A stretch of 39,527 nt of DNA, taken from the NCBI GenBank assembly GCA_020851115.1, contig JADZDJ010000032.1, forward strand, positions 1 through 39,527. Reading direction: 5' to 3'. This document shows positions 1-8,116 of this stretch, piece after piece (position 1 is the first letter of the stretch; the number at the start of each line of letters is the position of its first letter). The notes below the pieces were generated by a model. The model worked only from the letters and a program-made list of their open reading frames with translations, was not told the origin of the DNA and ran no database searches. A program made the translations under genes and the position numbers. The DNA is from Pirellulales bacterium (GTDB lineage Bacteria; Planctomycetota; Planctomycetia; Pirellulales; JADZDJ01).

Positions 1-925
1 CACAAACAACCTCCTGCGTTCGCCCGCATGCCCTGTGCGAGGCCGGGAGCCTTGCGGATCGCGACGATGGATGATGAAGGATGAGCGACTGAAGCGGTGT
101 GATTCGTTCTCCCGTGGGTTTCACTCGAGGAATTTGCGTTTGGCGTCCGCGTACGATTTCGGAAAAATATTTTTGTGGTGGAAATGAAGGAGCGGGAGCA
201 GTGCGGTTTTTCCCGAGCGCCGTGCAGATATTTGCAAAACAAATTTCCGGTTCATTTCCGGGGGGGTGCGCAAAAAAACAGCAGGCGGAAGCGAAATGGA
301 TCGGGAATTTACGAGTGATTATGAGGTTTGAGGCGTGGCGAAGGTCGATGGAAAATAAGGGAGTGGTCCATGGAGAGGGTTCAAGGTTCTGGTGAAAGTG
401 TTCGATTGCTGATTGCTTCGTTCGGTAACACACTCGATTCCTTGTCCAATTGTACACTTCATGAGTGCAGTATACAGGCGTTCTAGATCGTGTCAAGAGG
501 TTTGAGGGTGAGATATTGGGCGATCGGCGGCAGGCGGGGAGGCTCGCGGCGGAGGCCGTGCAAGGGGGCGCGAGGCCTGCGCACCCGAAGAATCGTGAAG
601 CTACTTTGGACCAAACCCTTACGCACTTTTCTCAAGGTCACGTGCCAGAGCCAATCAGATTCACATCGTCCTGGCAATGTCCCGCAGCGCCTTTCCTATC
701 TTTACTCTCCTGCGTAGTCCTTGAGCCGCAGATTTGCGCGGTGACATCGTTATGTGGACTTATCAATATATACGATAGTGCAGATGCTGCCGTTGCCGGC
801 GCGACAGGGTGTGGCTAGCTTTGATTTGCACTGGCGTTGAAACGGGGCGGTCTAAGCCGATTTATGACGCATGCGCGGCGCAAATCCTGGAAAGCTCGCC
901 ATCGATGACGGTGCGGAATTTACCG
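1..925. other. Gene-poor left end
   Basis: I see no convincing gene here. The open frames at 99-395 and 465-818 have compositions unlike proteins and no recognisable motif. What can be seen is a seven-base phased tract at 66-107 in which successive heptads begin with G (GATGGAT, GATGAAG and relatives), and an exact tandem heptamer GATTGCT at 404-417. The stretch around 420-500 is more AT-rich and may hold a promoter, but I could not find a well-spaced -35/-10 pair. Confidence 0.5.
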
Positions 926-1204
926 CTACCCGCCCGGCTTTTTCATCGCCAAGCTGTGCAAAACACATACTGCGCCGACAGAAATTAGCGCCCAACCTAA
1001 CCATTGCGGCGGGTGGAGCGTTTGCCTCGGTACGCCGCCGGTGGGCATCAGCATGGCCAGCGTCGTGGACGATGACGAAGTGCGATCGGCCAGAAACTTC
1101 GACGTCTTATCATTCAGCGTGATGGTATCGACCATCCGAAACTGGATTCCCAGCAGCAACAGAAACACGCCCACCATGAAAAACTGATTGCGATTGAATT
1201 CCAC
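926..1204 (-). CDS. Small two-helix membrane protein, unknown function
   Basis: A 92-residue protein with hydrophobic segments at about residues 9-24 (MVGVFLLLLGIQFRMV) and 68-85 (WLGWALISVGAVCVLHSL), separated by a polar loop of about 40 residues containing a serine/threonine run. This gives a hairpin topology in the inner membrane with the loop probably outside. I do not recognise a family. The N-terminus MEFNRNQFF followed at once by a helix is the usual look of a small integral membrane protein, and the two helices in one frame make a chance frame unlikely. It stands alone: the next gene upstream on the same strand begins more than 1.2 kb away. No clear Shine-Dalgarno site precedes the start. 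Confidence 0.6.
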   Translation of the reverse strand: MEFNRNQFFMVGVFLLLLGIQFRMVDTITLNDKTSKFLADRTSSSSTTLAMLMPTGGVPRQTLHPPQWLGWALISVGAVCVLHSLAMKKPGG

Positions 1205-1645
1205 GTCCGCAAGCCCTCAGAATTGAGCCGCACTAGTGATTGCCGCTCCATCGGCGCCAATTGCCTCCGCGCAAGGTTGCTTGGTCGTCGGATGATATCG
1301 AAACGGATGTCTGCTTGAGTTCAGTCGCCTCCTTAAAATAACGTCTAGCGCCGACGTTCTGGCGTTATCAGTCGCGCGAAAGCAACAGGCTGTATCAGGT
1401 GTGGCGAATCTGAAAAAAACATCGAGTGATGATGAATTGCGCAGATCGGCCTGGGAAACGGCAAGTGAACGCCGATGAATCGGATCAGATTGATTGCAAC
1501 AGCGATTCCAGCCTTTGGCCAGCGGCAACGCTCCGCTGTGGCACGTCTTGGCACCTCGGCCGCGCTGAAAAGGGCTTTGAAACTCCTGCCAGCCGCTTCG
1601 ATTGCATTGGTTATGACGGCTGAGCGGCCTTATTCCCGTGGCTGT
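1205..1645. other. Intergenic stretch without recognised gene
   Basis: About 440 bases between the small membrane protein and the sugar isomerase, both leftward. Frames exist on both strands but none resembles a known protein. The one visible structure is an inverted repeat, AACGTC at 1340-1345 and GACGTT at 1353-1358 with a seven-base loop. Read leftward it is followed by ATTTTA, so it could weakly terminate transcripts coming from the isomerase. A perfect TAAGGAGG lies just beyond it on the minus strand, but no start codon follows at a useful distance. Confidence 0.4.
1340..1358 (-). terminator. Weak terminator-like hairpin
   Basis: Perfect 6-bp stem AACGTC/GACGTT with a 7-base loop. On the minus strand it is followed by ATTTTA. 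It lies about 290 bases downstream of the sugar isomerase stop, so the assignment is tentative. Confidence 0.3.
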
Positions 1646-2470
1646 TCAGACAGCCGCTTTTGCCGCGTCGCGGCGCATGTTTTCGATGCTTTCGCGAGCC
1701 AGTCGCTCGATACCCGGCGAATAGTCAAACACTTCGACCGACACCCATCCGCGGTAATCGATTTCCTGGAGAGCCGCGAAGATCGGCACGAAATCGAGCT
1801 GGCCAAAACCTGGTCCTTGGCGATTGGGATCGTTGGCGTGGAAATGGACCATCAGATCGCGATTGGCGCGCAAAATTTCGGAAATCGGCGTCGGCTCGCT
1901 CGACATGGCCTTGCAATCGAGATGCAATTTCACTTGCGGCGAGCCGATCTGACCGGCCAATTGTCGCCCTTCGTCGGCTGTCAGTAGAAAATCCCCTTCC
2001 GCCGGGCCGAGCGGCTCCAGCGCCAGCGTGACGGCGCACTCCGCTAGCGTGGGCACAATTGCCGAAATTACATCGGCCGCGTATTTCATCGCCTGCGGTT
2101 TCGTGACTCCCGGCAGCAGATTGCGCTGCTGCGGCGAACCCAGCACCATTGTAGAACCGCCCAAGTCGCGGCACAGTCGCGCCAACTGTTTGAGATATTC
2201 ACTAGTCTTTTTTTGCACCGCCGCTTCGGGCGAAGTCAGATAAAATCCTTCGGTCTTTGCCAACAGCCAGTGCAGCCCCACCACCTCCAATCCAGCGTCC
2301 GCAGCCTGCTTCCGCACTTCAGCACGCCACGCCGCCGATATGTCGGTCGCGTAGGCCGCAATCGTAAACGGTGCAATCTCGATTCCCGTGTACCCGCATT
2401 CGCGGGCAAACGCGAATGCTCGCTCGAACGGCCAATCCAAAAAAGTCTCGTTGCAAATGGCGTATTTCAT
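1646..2470 (-). CDS. Sugar phosphate isomerase/epimerase (xylose isomerase-like TIM barrel)
   Basis: A 274-residue protein of the AP-endonuclease-2/xylose-isomerase-like TIM barrel superfamily, which isomerises or epimerises sugars or related polyols with a divalent metal. Expected strand-end metal ligands are visible: Glu in LALEPLG, Asp in LHLDCKAM, His in MVHFHAND and Glu in VSVEVFDYS. The start begins MKYAICNETF, where the barrel begins. The frame stays open upstream to 2545, but that extension runs through a seven-base phased repeat (2483-2538) and reads as low-complexity peptide, so I reject it. Substrate cannot be told. It is monocistronic as far as seen, with gene-poor DNA on both sides. 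The family is large in planctomycetes and often acts on modified or rare sugars. Confidence 0.88.
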   Translation of the reverse strand: MKYAICNETFLDWPFERAFAFARECGYTGIEIAPFTIAAYATDISAAWRAEVRKQAADAGLEVVGLHWLLAKTEGFYLTSPEAAVQKKTSEYLKQLARLCRDLGGSTMVLGSPQQRNLLPGVTKPQAMKYAADVISAIVPTLAECAVTLALEPLGPAEGDFLLTADEGRQLAGQIGSPQVKLHLDCKAMSSEPTPISEILRANRDLMVHFHANDPNRQGPGFGQLDFVPIFAALQEIDYRGWVSVEVFDYSPGIERLARESIENMRRDAAKAAV

Positions 2471-2482
2471 GGGAGAGTTAAA

Positions 2483-2538
2483 GGGCAGTGGTTGGTGGTC
2501 AGAGGTTCGTGGCACTCGGTTTTCGCTGCTTGGAGCAT
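2483..2538. repeat. Seven-base phased repeat tract
   Basis: Eight consecutive heptads begin with G, mostly GG: GGGCAGT, GGTTGGT, GGTCAGA, GGTTCGT and four further degenerate units. The tract lies immediately upstream of the sugar isomerase start, so it falls in its 5' leader or promoter zone. Confidence 0.6.
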
Positions 2539-3088
2539 TCGACAATGGCGGCCTTGCTTTGAACTTGTATGTGTGGGTGGGTCGCAGGCAATGGCGTCAA
2601 GGGCAGACGACCATTGGATGGCGCTTCATTTGTTCGAGCAGCCGTGGTGGCATTCCCTAGGCGGTTTGAGCGTTTCAATTATTGCCTGAAGTGCTCGGCT
2701 CGGCGAGAGCTGTTCGTGGCAAATACCCGCCAGCCAACCATTGCGCGTTTCAATCCCATAGCAACGACGGCTTTCTGGCTTTCTACCGTGTGGCACATGC
2801 ACGCATGCCAACCCATCACTGGATCGCTGGCTCTCATGCAATACGCCCCTCATCCTAAGATCGACTATGCCGTGATTGATCTCCGCCGAGTGCGGCCGTG
2901 CTGCATGGAGAATGTTGAAGAAACCATTCGTGTGCCCCCAGGGAGCTTTTACCGCTTGTGAAACCCTGCTCCCATGAACGACTTCTTGGATGTGATGACA
3001 GCAAACGGCGATCGTTGCGATTTCCTTTGAATTGCATATGCCGACTCCTTGCGATCATTGAATACGATTGCCGATCCATCGACCGAAA
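2539..3088. other. Intergenic stretch without recognised gene
   Basis: About 550 bases between two leftward genes. Short frames are present on both strands (for example a 75-codon frame on the minus strand at 2626-2853), but I recognise nothing in them. They could be a decayed gene. No clear hairpin or promoter was found. Confidence 0.4.
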
Positions 3089-4357
3089 TCATGCGTAGAT
3101 TGGCAAGTTGCCCGCGGCGTCCAGCGGCAACCGACGCGGCGGTGCAATGATTTCCAGGTCTTCGCGCAGGCGAGCTTCTTCAAGATACCGTGTGGAGCAT
3201 TCGACCTCGGCGAGTTGCAGGGTGTTTTTGATCCACAGGATTTTAGAGTCGATTGCTTCGGTCAGTCCAATGGTGGAGATGGCCGCGTCGATTAGTTCGC
3301 GATCGGTGGACATGTGAATGGGCATCATGCCGAAGCCGATGTTGCCGCTGGTGATGCAGTTGAGCCAAGTGACTTTCCAATCGGCTTGCTCCACGAGCGA
3401 AGTCTTGCAGAATTCGGTCATGCCGATGCCGGTGGCGTTGCCGTGGGTCAATGGGGTGAGGCTGCGGGCAATGATCCGGCGGACGACGGGAGATTCGCCC
3501 GCGACGGCTTTGTGGTAGTCGTGCTTACGACCCACGACATTCGTGTCGATGCCGGTGCCGCTGATGTTTTTGCCGATTTCGTCGACGATCAGGACATCGA
3601 CCCATGGAAAGGGCAACCGAGGCATCCAACGCTTGGCCAATACGAGCAGTTCGGCTTCGCGCGATGCGATTTGCCCAGGTAGCATCGCTTCGATCTTGGC
3701 CGTTTCGTCGTAAGCGTTTTCGACGATGCCCAAGCCGGCCAGGATACGGCAGTTTCCGATGACTTGTGGGGCGACGCTGCGAGCGATTTGTTCGAAGCTG
3801 AAATCTTTGAAGGCGCGGTGATAGAGGACGGCACCGTCGCGCTTGCCCAAGCCGATCAGCATCATTTTCATCAGGCCGCTTTCCAAGCCGCCGCTGAATT
3901 CGGTATGGGGCTTGATCCGTCCGCAGACCAGCACATGGTCGGCCTCGAAAGCGTGGCGATCGAAATGGATTGGAAAACCTTCGGCCGCCTGACAGACAAT
4001 GACTGTTTCCATGCTGGCCCGGATCGGACAGCCGCAATAGGCCTCCGTGATGTGATAGCCGGCCAGCAATTCGCGTTGCCCTTCCGCGGTACCGCCGCCG
4101 TGGCTGCCCATCGCAGGGACGATGAACGGCGCAGCGCCGAGCGACTTCAAAGAATCGACGACGGCCTTGATGATTATGGCGATATTGGCGATGCCGCGGC
4201 TGCCGGCAGTGATGGCGACGGTTTGGCCGGGGCGAATTTTCTGACCCAGACTGAGCTGGGCGAGTTGCTTCCGCACTTCGCCCGCGACGTCGGCCACGCA
4301 GGAGCGCTCGAACTTTTGCCGGACGCGGAAAAAATGAGGATAGGTGCTGGCGGCCAT
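3089..4357 (-). CDS. LarA-family nickel-pincer isomerase (DUF2088-type)
   Basis: A protein of about 422 residues homologous along its length to lactate racemase LarA and its relatives, cytosolic enzymes that racemise or epimerise alpha-hydroxy acids by hydride transfer using a nickel-pincer nucleotide. Visible family motifs are TAGSRGIANI, VPAMGSHGGGTAEGQ, GRIKPHTEFSGGLESGLMKMM and GLGKRDGA. The His and Lys residues in these blocks match the region that binds nickel and anchors the cofactor in LarA. ATG codons occur at 4375 and 4357; I prefer 4357 (MAASTYPHFF), with 4375 possible. No LarB, LarC or LarE cofactor genes are nearby, so the cofactor would have to come from elsewhere. Substrate is unknown; lactate should not be assumed. 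It is divergent from the S9 peptidase. Confidence 0.85.
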   Translation of the reverse strand: MAASTYPHFFRVRQKFERSCVADVAGEVRKQLAQLSLGQKIRPGQTVAITAGSRGIANIAIIIKAVVDSLKSLGAAPFIVPAMGSHGGGTAEGQRELLAGYHITEAYCGCPIRASMETVIVCQAAEGFPIHFDRHAFEADHVLVCGRIKPHTEFSGGLESGLMKMMLIGLGKRDGAVLYHRAFKDFSFEQIARSVAPQVIGNCRILAGLGIVENAYDETAKIEAMLPGQIASREAELLVLAKRWMPRLPFPWVDVLIVDEIGKNISGTGIDTNVVGRKHDYHKAVAGESPVVRRIIARSLTPLTHGNATGIGMTEFCKTSLVEQADWKVTWLNCITSGNIGFGMMPIHMSTDRELIDAAISTIGLTEAIDSKILWIKNTLQLAEVECSTRYLEEARLREDLEIIAPPRRLPLDAAGNLPIYA

Positions 4358-4375
4358 CCTTTCATCATATTCCAT

Positions 4376-4670
4376 CGGCGGCTCGATCGTCGATGCAAGG
4401 AGGTTGCCGGTTGGAGCGAGCCGATTGATCGACCTCGAATCATAAAGACGCGAAGCCGCATATTTTCAGCGGACTAAGCCGGATGGATCGACTTTCGAAC
4501 ATGACCCTGGGCCAGGCCGCGTGCGATATGGTAGCTTTGTGTTGAAAATTTGCCATACTCCGGCAGCGATGGCTTACGAGCCGCGATCCTGCAGGAAACG
4601 GAGTGGTCAATCGTTCTCTAGCGATGGCGGCTCGGGACGAATTCGCTCAAGACGATCATCGAGGTGAACT
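4376..4670. promoter_or_regulatory. Divergent promoter region
   Basis: About 295 bases between the leftward LarA-like gene and the rightward S9 peptidase, so both promoters should lie here. An AT-richer patch at about 4537-4560 contains TTGAAA and CATACT, but their spacing is wrong for a single promoter. A Shine-Dalgarno-like GAGGTG at 4661-4666 fixes the peptidase start at 4671. Confidence 0.35.
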
Positions 4671-6728
4671 ATGCGAGTCGGTTTTGGTTTCGCGATGTTG
4701 CTACTGATCCTTTCGCATGTTGGGCAATCTGCGGAATCTTCGCGGCGGCCCATCGAAGTCGACGATCGCTTTACACTCGCGGGATTTGGTGATGTCATCA
4801 TTTCGCCCGACGGCAAGAACGTCGCGTATTCCGAGTATCGCTGGCAAGAATCGACCGACGATCGCAAAGCCGATTTATGGGTCGTACCTGCCGTCGGAGG
4901 TGCGCCGCAGCGGCTGACCTTTGACCGCAGTAACTATGGCACGCTGCGCTGGAGCCCCGATGGCGAATTTCTGTATTTTGTCTGCTCTAAACGCCGCGGC
5001 AATGAAAAGCCGCCTTACGATGGCTCTCATCAGATTTGGCGATTGAAGCTTGGTGAAAGCGAGCCAGTCGCCGTCACGAGCATTGCTGGCGGTATCGACA
5101 ACTTCGAGCTATCGGCCGACGGCCGATCCATTTTTTACACCACGTCGAAGTCGGAGTACGAGGGCGCGTGGGCAAAAATGCGGGAAAAGTTCGCAAAGCA
5201 GAAATATGGAACAATCAAACAGCCCAAGACCAGCATCTATCGGCTCGATCCTGCCAGTTGGAGAGCAGCGAAGCTCATTGATTTCGACGGCGCGGTCGTC
5301 GAACTTGCGAGCAACGGCGACGGCAGCCGCTTGGCGATGGTCACCGGCGCTGACGGCACCGTTGTCACACTGGAAGGCAAATCGTATATCACCATGCTCG
5401 ATGTCGCCTCGGGAGCAACGCAAGCTGTGCCCGACGACCTGTGGAGAGAACGTGCCCCATCGCCGTACGGGCGATTGAATCATCCCACGTGGTCCGCCGA
5501 CGGAAAATCGTTAGCGTTCGCTTGTGGCTATGACGCATTTCCCAGTGAAGTGTTCATTGCCACCTGGACGGAGCGAGATGCGGCCCAGCCGAAGGTTCGC
5601 AAAATCGCTCGCCCCGGCGACGTCTCGCTTGCTGGCGGCGTCGACGGCGGCACCGTGCTGCGCTGGCGCGGCACATCGAACACGATTTGCTACTTGGGCG
5701 ACGATCACGGCCGGGTTCGAGTCTACAGTGTTGCCGACGCCGATACCGATCCGCAGCCTGCCGAAACGTTGACGCCCGGCGATGTTTGCGTCGAAAACTT
5801 CACCTGGGACGCCAACGGTAGGCATGCCGCAATCAACCTCGCCAGGCCGACACAAATGTACGACCTTGCTCTGCTGTCCGACGGCGGAAAATTGAAACAA
5901 TTGACCGAAGTCAACCCGCAAACGAAAGATTGGGCGCTACCACAGGTTTCGATTTTCCAATGGAAAGGCCGCGACGGCAGGCCGGTCGAAGGCATCTTGG
6001 AACTGCCTGCCGACTACAAGACGGGAGATCGGCTTCCACTGATCGTCAGCATCCACGGCGGCCCGACCGCGATGTCGCGGTATCACTTAGCGCTGGGTCT
6101 CAATGGCACATCGCTATTGGCCAGCCACGGCTACGCGCTGCTGCTGCCGAACTATCGCGGTTCGACCGGTTATGGCGACTCATTCATCACCGAACTTGTC
6201 GGCCACGCCAACGACATTGACGTCGACGATGTTTTGCGCGGCGTCGATGCGCTCGTGGATGCAGGGATCGCCAACCAAGACCACATGGGCGTGTGCGGCT
6301 GGAGCAATGGAGGATTTCTGACCAATTGCATCATCGCAAAAACCAACCGCTTCCAAGCCGCCAGCAGCGGTGCAGGCATCGCCGACTGGACTTTGGAATG
6401 GGGTTCCAACGACGAACCGGGTTATGCCACCATTTTTTTCGGCGGCCCGCCCTGGAAAGCCACCGATCAATTCCGTCGCAGCTCGCCGATTTTTGATATT
6501 GGCAACGCCAGAACGCCGACGCTGATTCACGTCGGCGAAAACGACCCCCGCTGTCCCAAAGGCAACTCACTGATGATCCACCGCGCCCTCAGAGAGCACT
6601 GTGGAGTGCCAACCGAGTTGGTCATCTACCCTGGCGAAGGGCACGGTCTGAATGGCTACGTCAGCCAGAAGGCGAAGCTGAATTGGGATTTGGAATGGTT
6701 TGAGCGGTATGTCAAGGGAAAGCCCTGA
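4671..6728 (+). CDS. Exported S9 family peptidase (prolyl oligopeptidase type)
   Basis: A 685-residue serine peptidase resembling acylaminoacyl-peptidase and dipeptidyl-peptidase IV. An N-terminal signal peptide (MRVGFGFAMLLLILSHVGQSAES) sends it out of the cytoplasm. Residues of about 30-410 form a TolB/WD40-like beta-propeller with repeated blocks such as ISPDGKNVAYS and WSPDGEFLYF. Residues of about 430-685 form the alpha/beta-hydrolase domain. The catalytic triad is visible: Ser545 in GWSNGGF, Asp625 in VGENDPRCP and His658 in GEGHGLNG. The propeller normally restricts access to short peptides. GAGGTG four bases before the ATG supports the start. It is probably monocistronic, with 126 bases before dus. 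A hairpin (6732-6750) follows the stop. Substrate is unknown. Confidence 0.93.
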   Translation: MRVGFGFAMLLLILSHVGQSAESSRRPIEVDDRFTLAGFGDVIISPDGKNVAYSEYRWQESTDDRKADLWVVPAVGGAPQRLTFDRSNYGTLRWSPDGEFLYFVCSKRRGNEKPPYDGSHQIWRLKLGESEPVAVTSIAGGIDNFELSADGRSIFYTTSKSEYEGAWAKMREKFAKQKYGTIKQPKTSIYRLDPASWRAAKLIDFDGAVVELASNGDGSRLAMVTGADGTVVTLEGKSYITMLDVASGATQAVPDDLWRERAPSPYGRLNHPTWSADGKSLAFACGYDAFPSEVFIATWTERDAAQPKVRKIARPGDVSLAGGVDGGTVLRWRGTSNTICYLGDDHGRVRVYSVADADTDPQPAETLTPGDVCVENFTWDANGRHAAINLARPTQMYDLALLSDGGKLKQLTEVNPQTKDWALPQVSIFQWKGRDGRPVEGILELPADYKTGDRLPLIVSIHGGPTAMSRYHLALGLNGTSLLASHGYALLLPNYRGSTGYGDSFITELVGHANDIDVDDVLRGVDALVDAGIANQDHMGVCGWSNGGFLTNCIIAKTNRFQAASSGAGIADWTLEWGSNDEPGYATIFFGGPPWKATDQFRRSSPIFDIGNARTPTLIHVGENDPRCPKGNSLMIHRALREHCGVPTELVIYPGEGHGLNGYVSQKAKLNWDLEWFERYVKGKP

Positions 6729-6731
6729 CGT

Positions 6732-6750
6732 CCGCAATATTTGGTTGCGG
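6732..6750 (+). terminator. Hairpin after S9 peptidase
   Basis: Perfect 6-bp stem CCGCAA/TTGCGG with a 7-base loop, four bases after the stop codon. There is no T-tract, so intrinsic termination is uncertain. Confidence 0.3.
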
Positions 6751-6854
6751 CTTCCTGTTGATCGGATCGTTGAATCTTCCAGATGTGTCCGAGAACGTTG
6801 ATTCGCAGCACAACGATGGCTTGACCTAGAGAGTCCTGGTAGCGAACAATCATC

Positions 6855-7961
6855 GTGATGTTGCTCGCCGCTCAATCCCAACCCGTTTCACAGCCATGCT
6901 TGCCGCCGCTGCGCATCGGTAACGTCGAAATTGGCTTTGCTGCGGTTCAGGCGGCGCTGTCTGGCTATAGCGATTGGGCCATGCGCGTCGTTGCTCGGCG
7001 GCTCGGAGCGCCATATACACTGTGCGAGGTGTTGCTCGATCAATTTGTCGTAACCGCTGGAACTTCCAAGAAAAACCAGCGGAAGCTGCGAGTGACCGAC
7101 GAAGAGCATCCTGTCGGCGGTCAATTGATGGGGGCGAACCCCGCCGATTTCGCGCCGGCAGCGCTGCGATTGGTTCACGCTGGATTCGATGTCATCGACA
7201 TCAATTTCGGCTGCCCCGTCAAGAAAGTGCTCGGTCGCTGCCGCGGCGGGTATTTGCTGGGGAACGTAGAAACGGCGCTAGAGATTGTTTCGCGGGTGCG
7301 TGATTCCGTGCCGGCAAGTATTCCCGTGACCGTGAAAATGCGGCGCGGGCTGGATGAGGGTCTCGAAAGCCGCGAGAAGTTTTTCGCCATCTTCGACGGC
7401 GCCTTTCAACGTGGCGTGGCGGCCGTCACCGTACATGGCCGCACGGTTCAGCAGCGTTACGTTGGCCCCAGTTCATGGGAGTTTTTGCGCGACGTGAAAC
7501 GCCACGCCGGGAGCCGCACCGTGCTTGGCAGCGGCGATTTGTTTACCCCGCAGGCCGCAATCGAGATGTTGCGATTTACCGATGTTGACGGCATCACGAT
7601 TGCTCGCGGGGCAATCGGCAATCCGTGGATTTTCAGTCAAATTCGCGCTCTGGCCGCCGGGCTGCCGCTGCCCGATCCACCGAACCTCCACGAGCAGCGG
7701 GAGGTCATTTCAGAACATTATCGGTTGGCCGAACAAATCTATGGGCCTCAAGTTTTCGGCCGGCAGATGCGGAAGTTCGGCATCAAATATTCACGGCTGC
7801 ATCCAAACTCTCAAGCCGTCCGCGATGCGTTCATCGCAGTGCGCAGGCCGGAGGAATTGCAAACGGTGCTCGATCAATATTACGCCGAAGATTTGCCGGG
7901 CAGGCATCCGCCATTTTCCGAGCACCACGACGGCACGGCTGAAACTTGTTGCAATCGTTGA
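6855..7961 (+). CDS. dus: tRNA-dihydrouridine synthase (DusB-like)
   Basis: A 368-residue FMN-dependent reductase that converts specific uridines of tRNA to dihydrouridine in the cytoplasm. Residues 20-270 form the TIM barrel with Dus signatures: AALSGYSDWAMR near the N-terminus, INFGCPVKKV with the catalytic cysteine, VTVKMRRG, VHGRTVQQRYVG, and GSGDLF followed by ARGAIGNPW for phosphate binding. The last 80 residues form the helical tRNA-binding domain. The block after GCPVKKV reads RCRGGYLL, where E. coli DusB has AGSALL; from memory this is common in planctomycete homologues, so it is probably a lineage feature. MM at the start gives two adjacent candidate ATGs. An inverted repeat spans the stop codon, and the gene is convergent with queG, another tRNA-modification gene. 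Confidence 0.9.
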   Translation: MMLLAAQSQPVSQPCLPPLRIGNVEIGFAAVQAALSGYSDWAMRVVARRLGAPYTLCEVLLDQFVVTAGTSKKNQRKLRVTDEEHPVGGQLMGANPADFAPAALRLVHAGFDVIDINFGCPVKKVLGRCRGGYLLGNVETALEIVSRVRDSVPASIPVTVKMRRGLDEGLESREKFFAIFDGAFQRGVAAVTVHGRTVQQRYVGPSSWEFLRDVKRHAGSRTVLGSGDLFTPQAAIEMLRFTDVDGITIARGAIGNPWIFSQIRALAAGLPLPDPPNLHEQREVISEHYRLAEQIYGPQVFGRQMRKFGIKYSRLHPNSQAVRDAFIAVRRPEELQTVLDQYYAEDLPGRHPPFSEHHDGTAETCCNR

Positions 7962-7993
7962 ATCGGCATCCTACCGCACTTCAACGACTTGCA
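7950..7993. terminator. Inverted repeat at the dus stop (13-bp stem)
   Basis: TGCAA-TCGTTGAA at 7950-7962 pairs with TTCAACGACTTGCA at 7980-7993, giving 13 pairs with one bulged base and a 17-base loop. It covers the dus stop codon. No T-tract follows. Its place between convergent genes suggests a two-way terminator or 3' stabiliser. Confidence 0.5.
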
Positions 7994-7995
7994 CG

Positions 7996-8020
7996 ATTCG
8001 ATCGGTCTCCGAAATCGAAT
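7996..8020. terminator. Second inverted repeat between dus and queG
   Basis: ATTCGATCGG pairs with CCGAAATCGAAT, giving 10 pairs with a two-base bulge and a three-base loop, directly after the first hairpin. Together they make a double stem-loop between the two convergent genes. Confidence 0.45.
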
Positions 8021-8116
8021 TGACGACTGCTCGGAGAAGCGTGATATTCAAATAATCGCAGCGAGATTCCTTCGCCGTGCTATGGTGGAACTTCTGCAAG
8101 GAACCGTTCGATCCGA

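Noticed and set aside
465-818. Open frame of 117 codons at the left end
   Set aside because: No motif and low protein character; two further frames overlap it equally well.
1328-1335. Perfect TAAGGAGG as a ribosome-binding site
   Set aside because: No ATG, GTG or TTG follows within a useful distance on that strand.
4537-4560. TTGAAA and CATACT as a promoter for the S9 peptidase
   Set aside because: The hexamers are only a few bases apart, not 16-18.
6656-6853. Minus-strand frame between the S9 peptidase and dus
   Set aside because: Its second half is antisense to the peptidase and only about 45 residues lie in free DNA; nothing recognisable.
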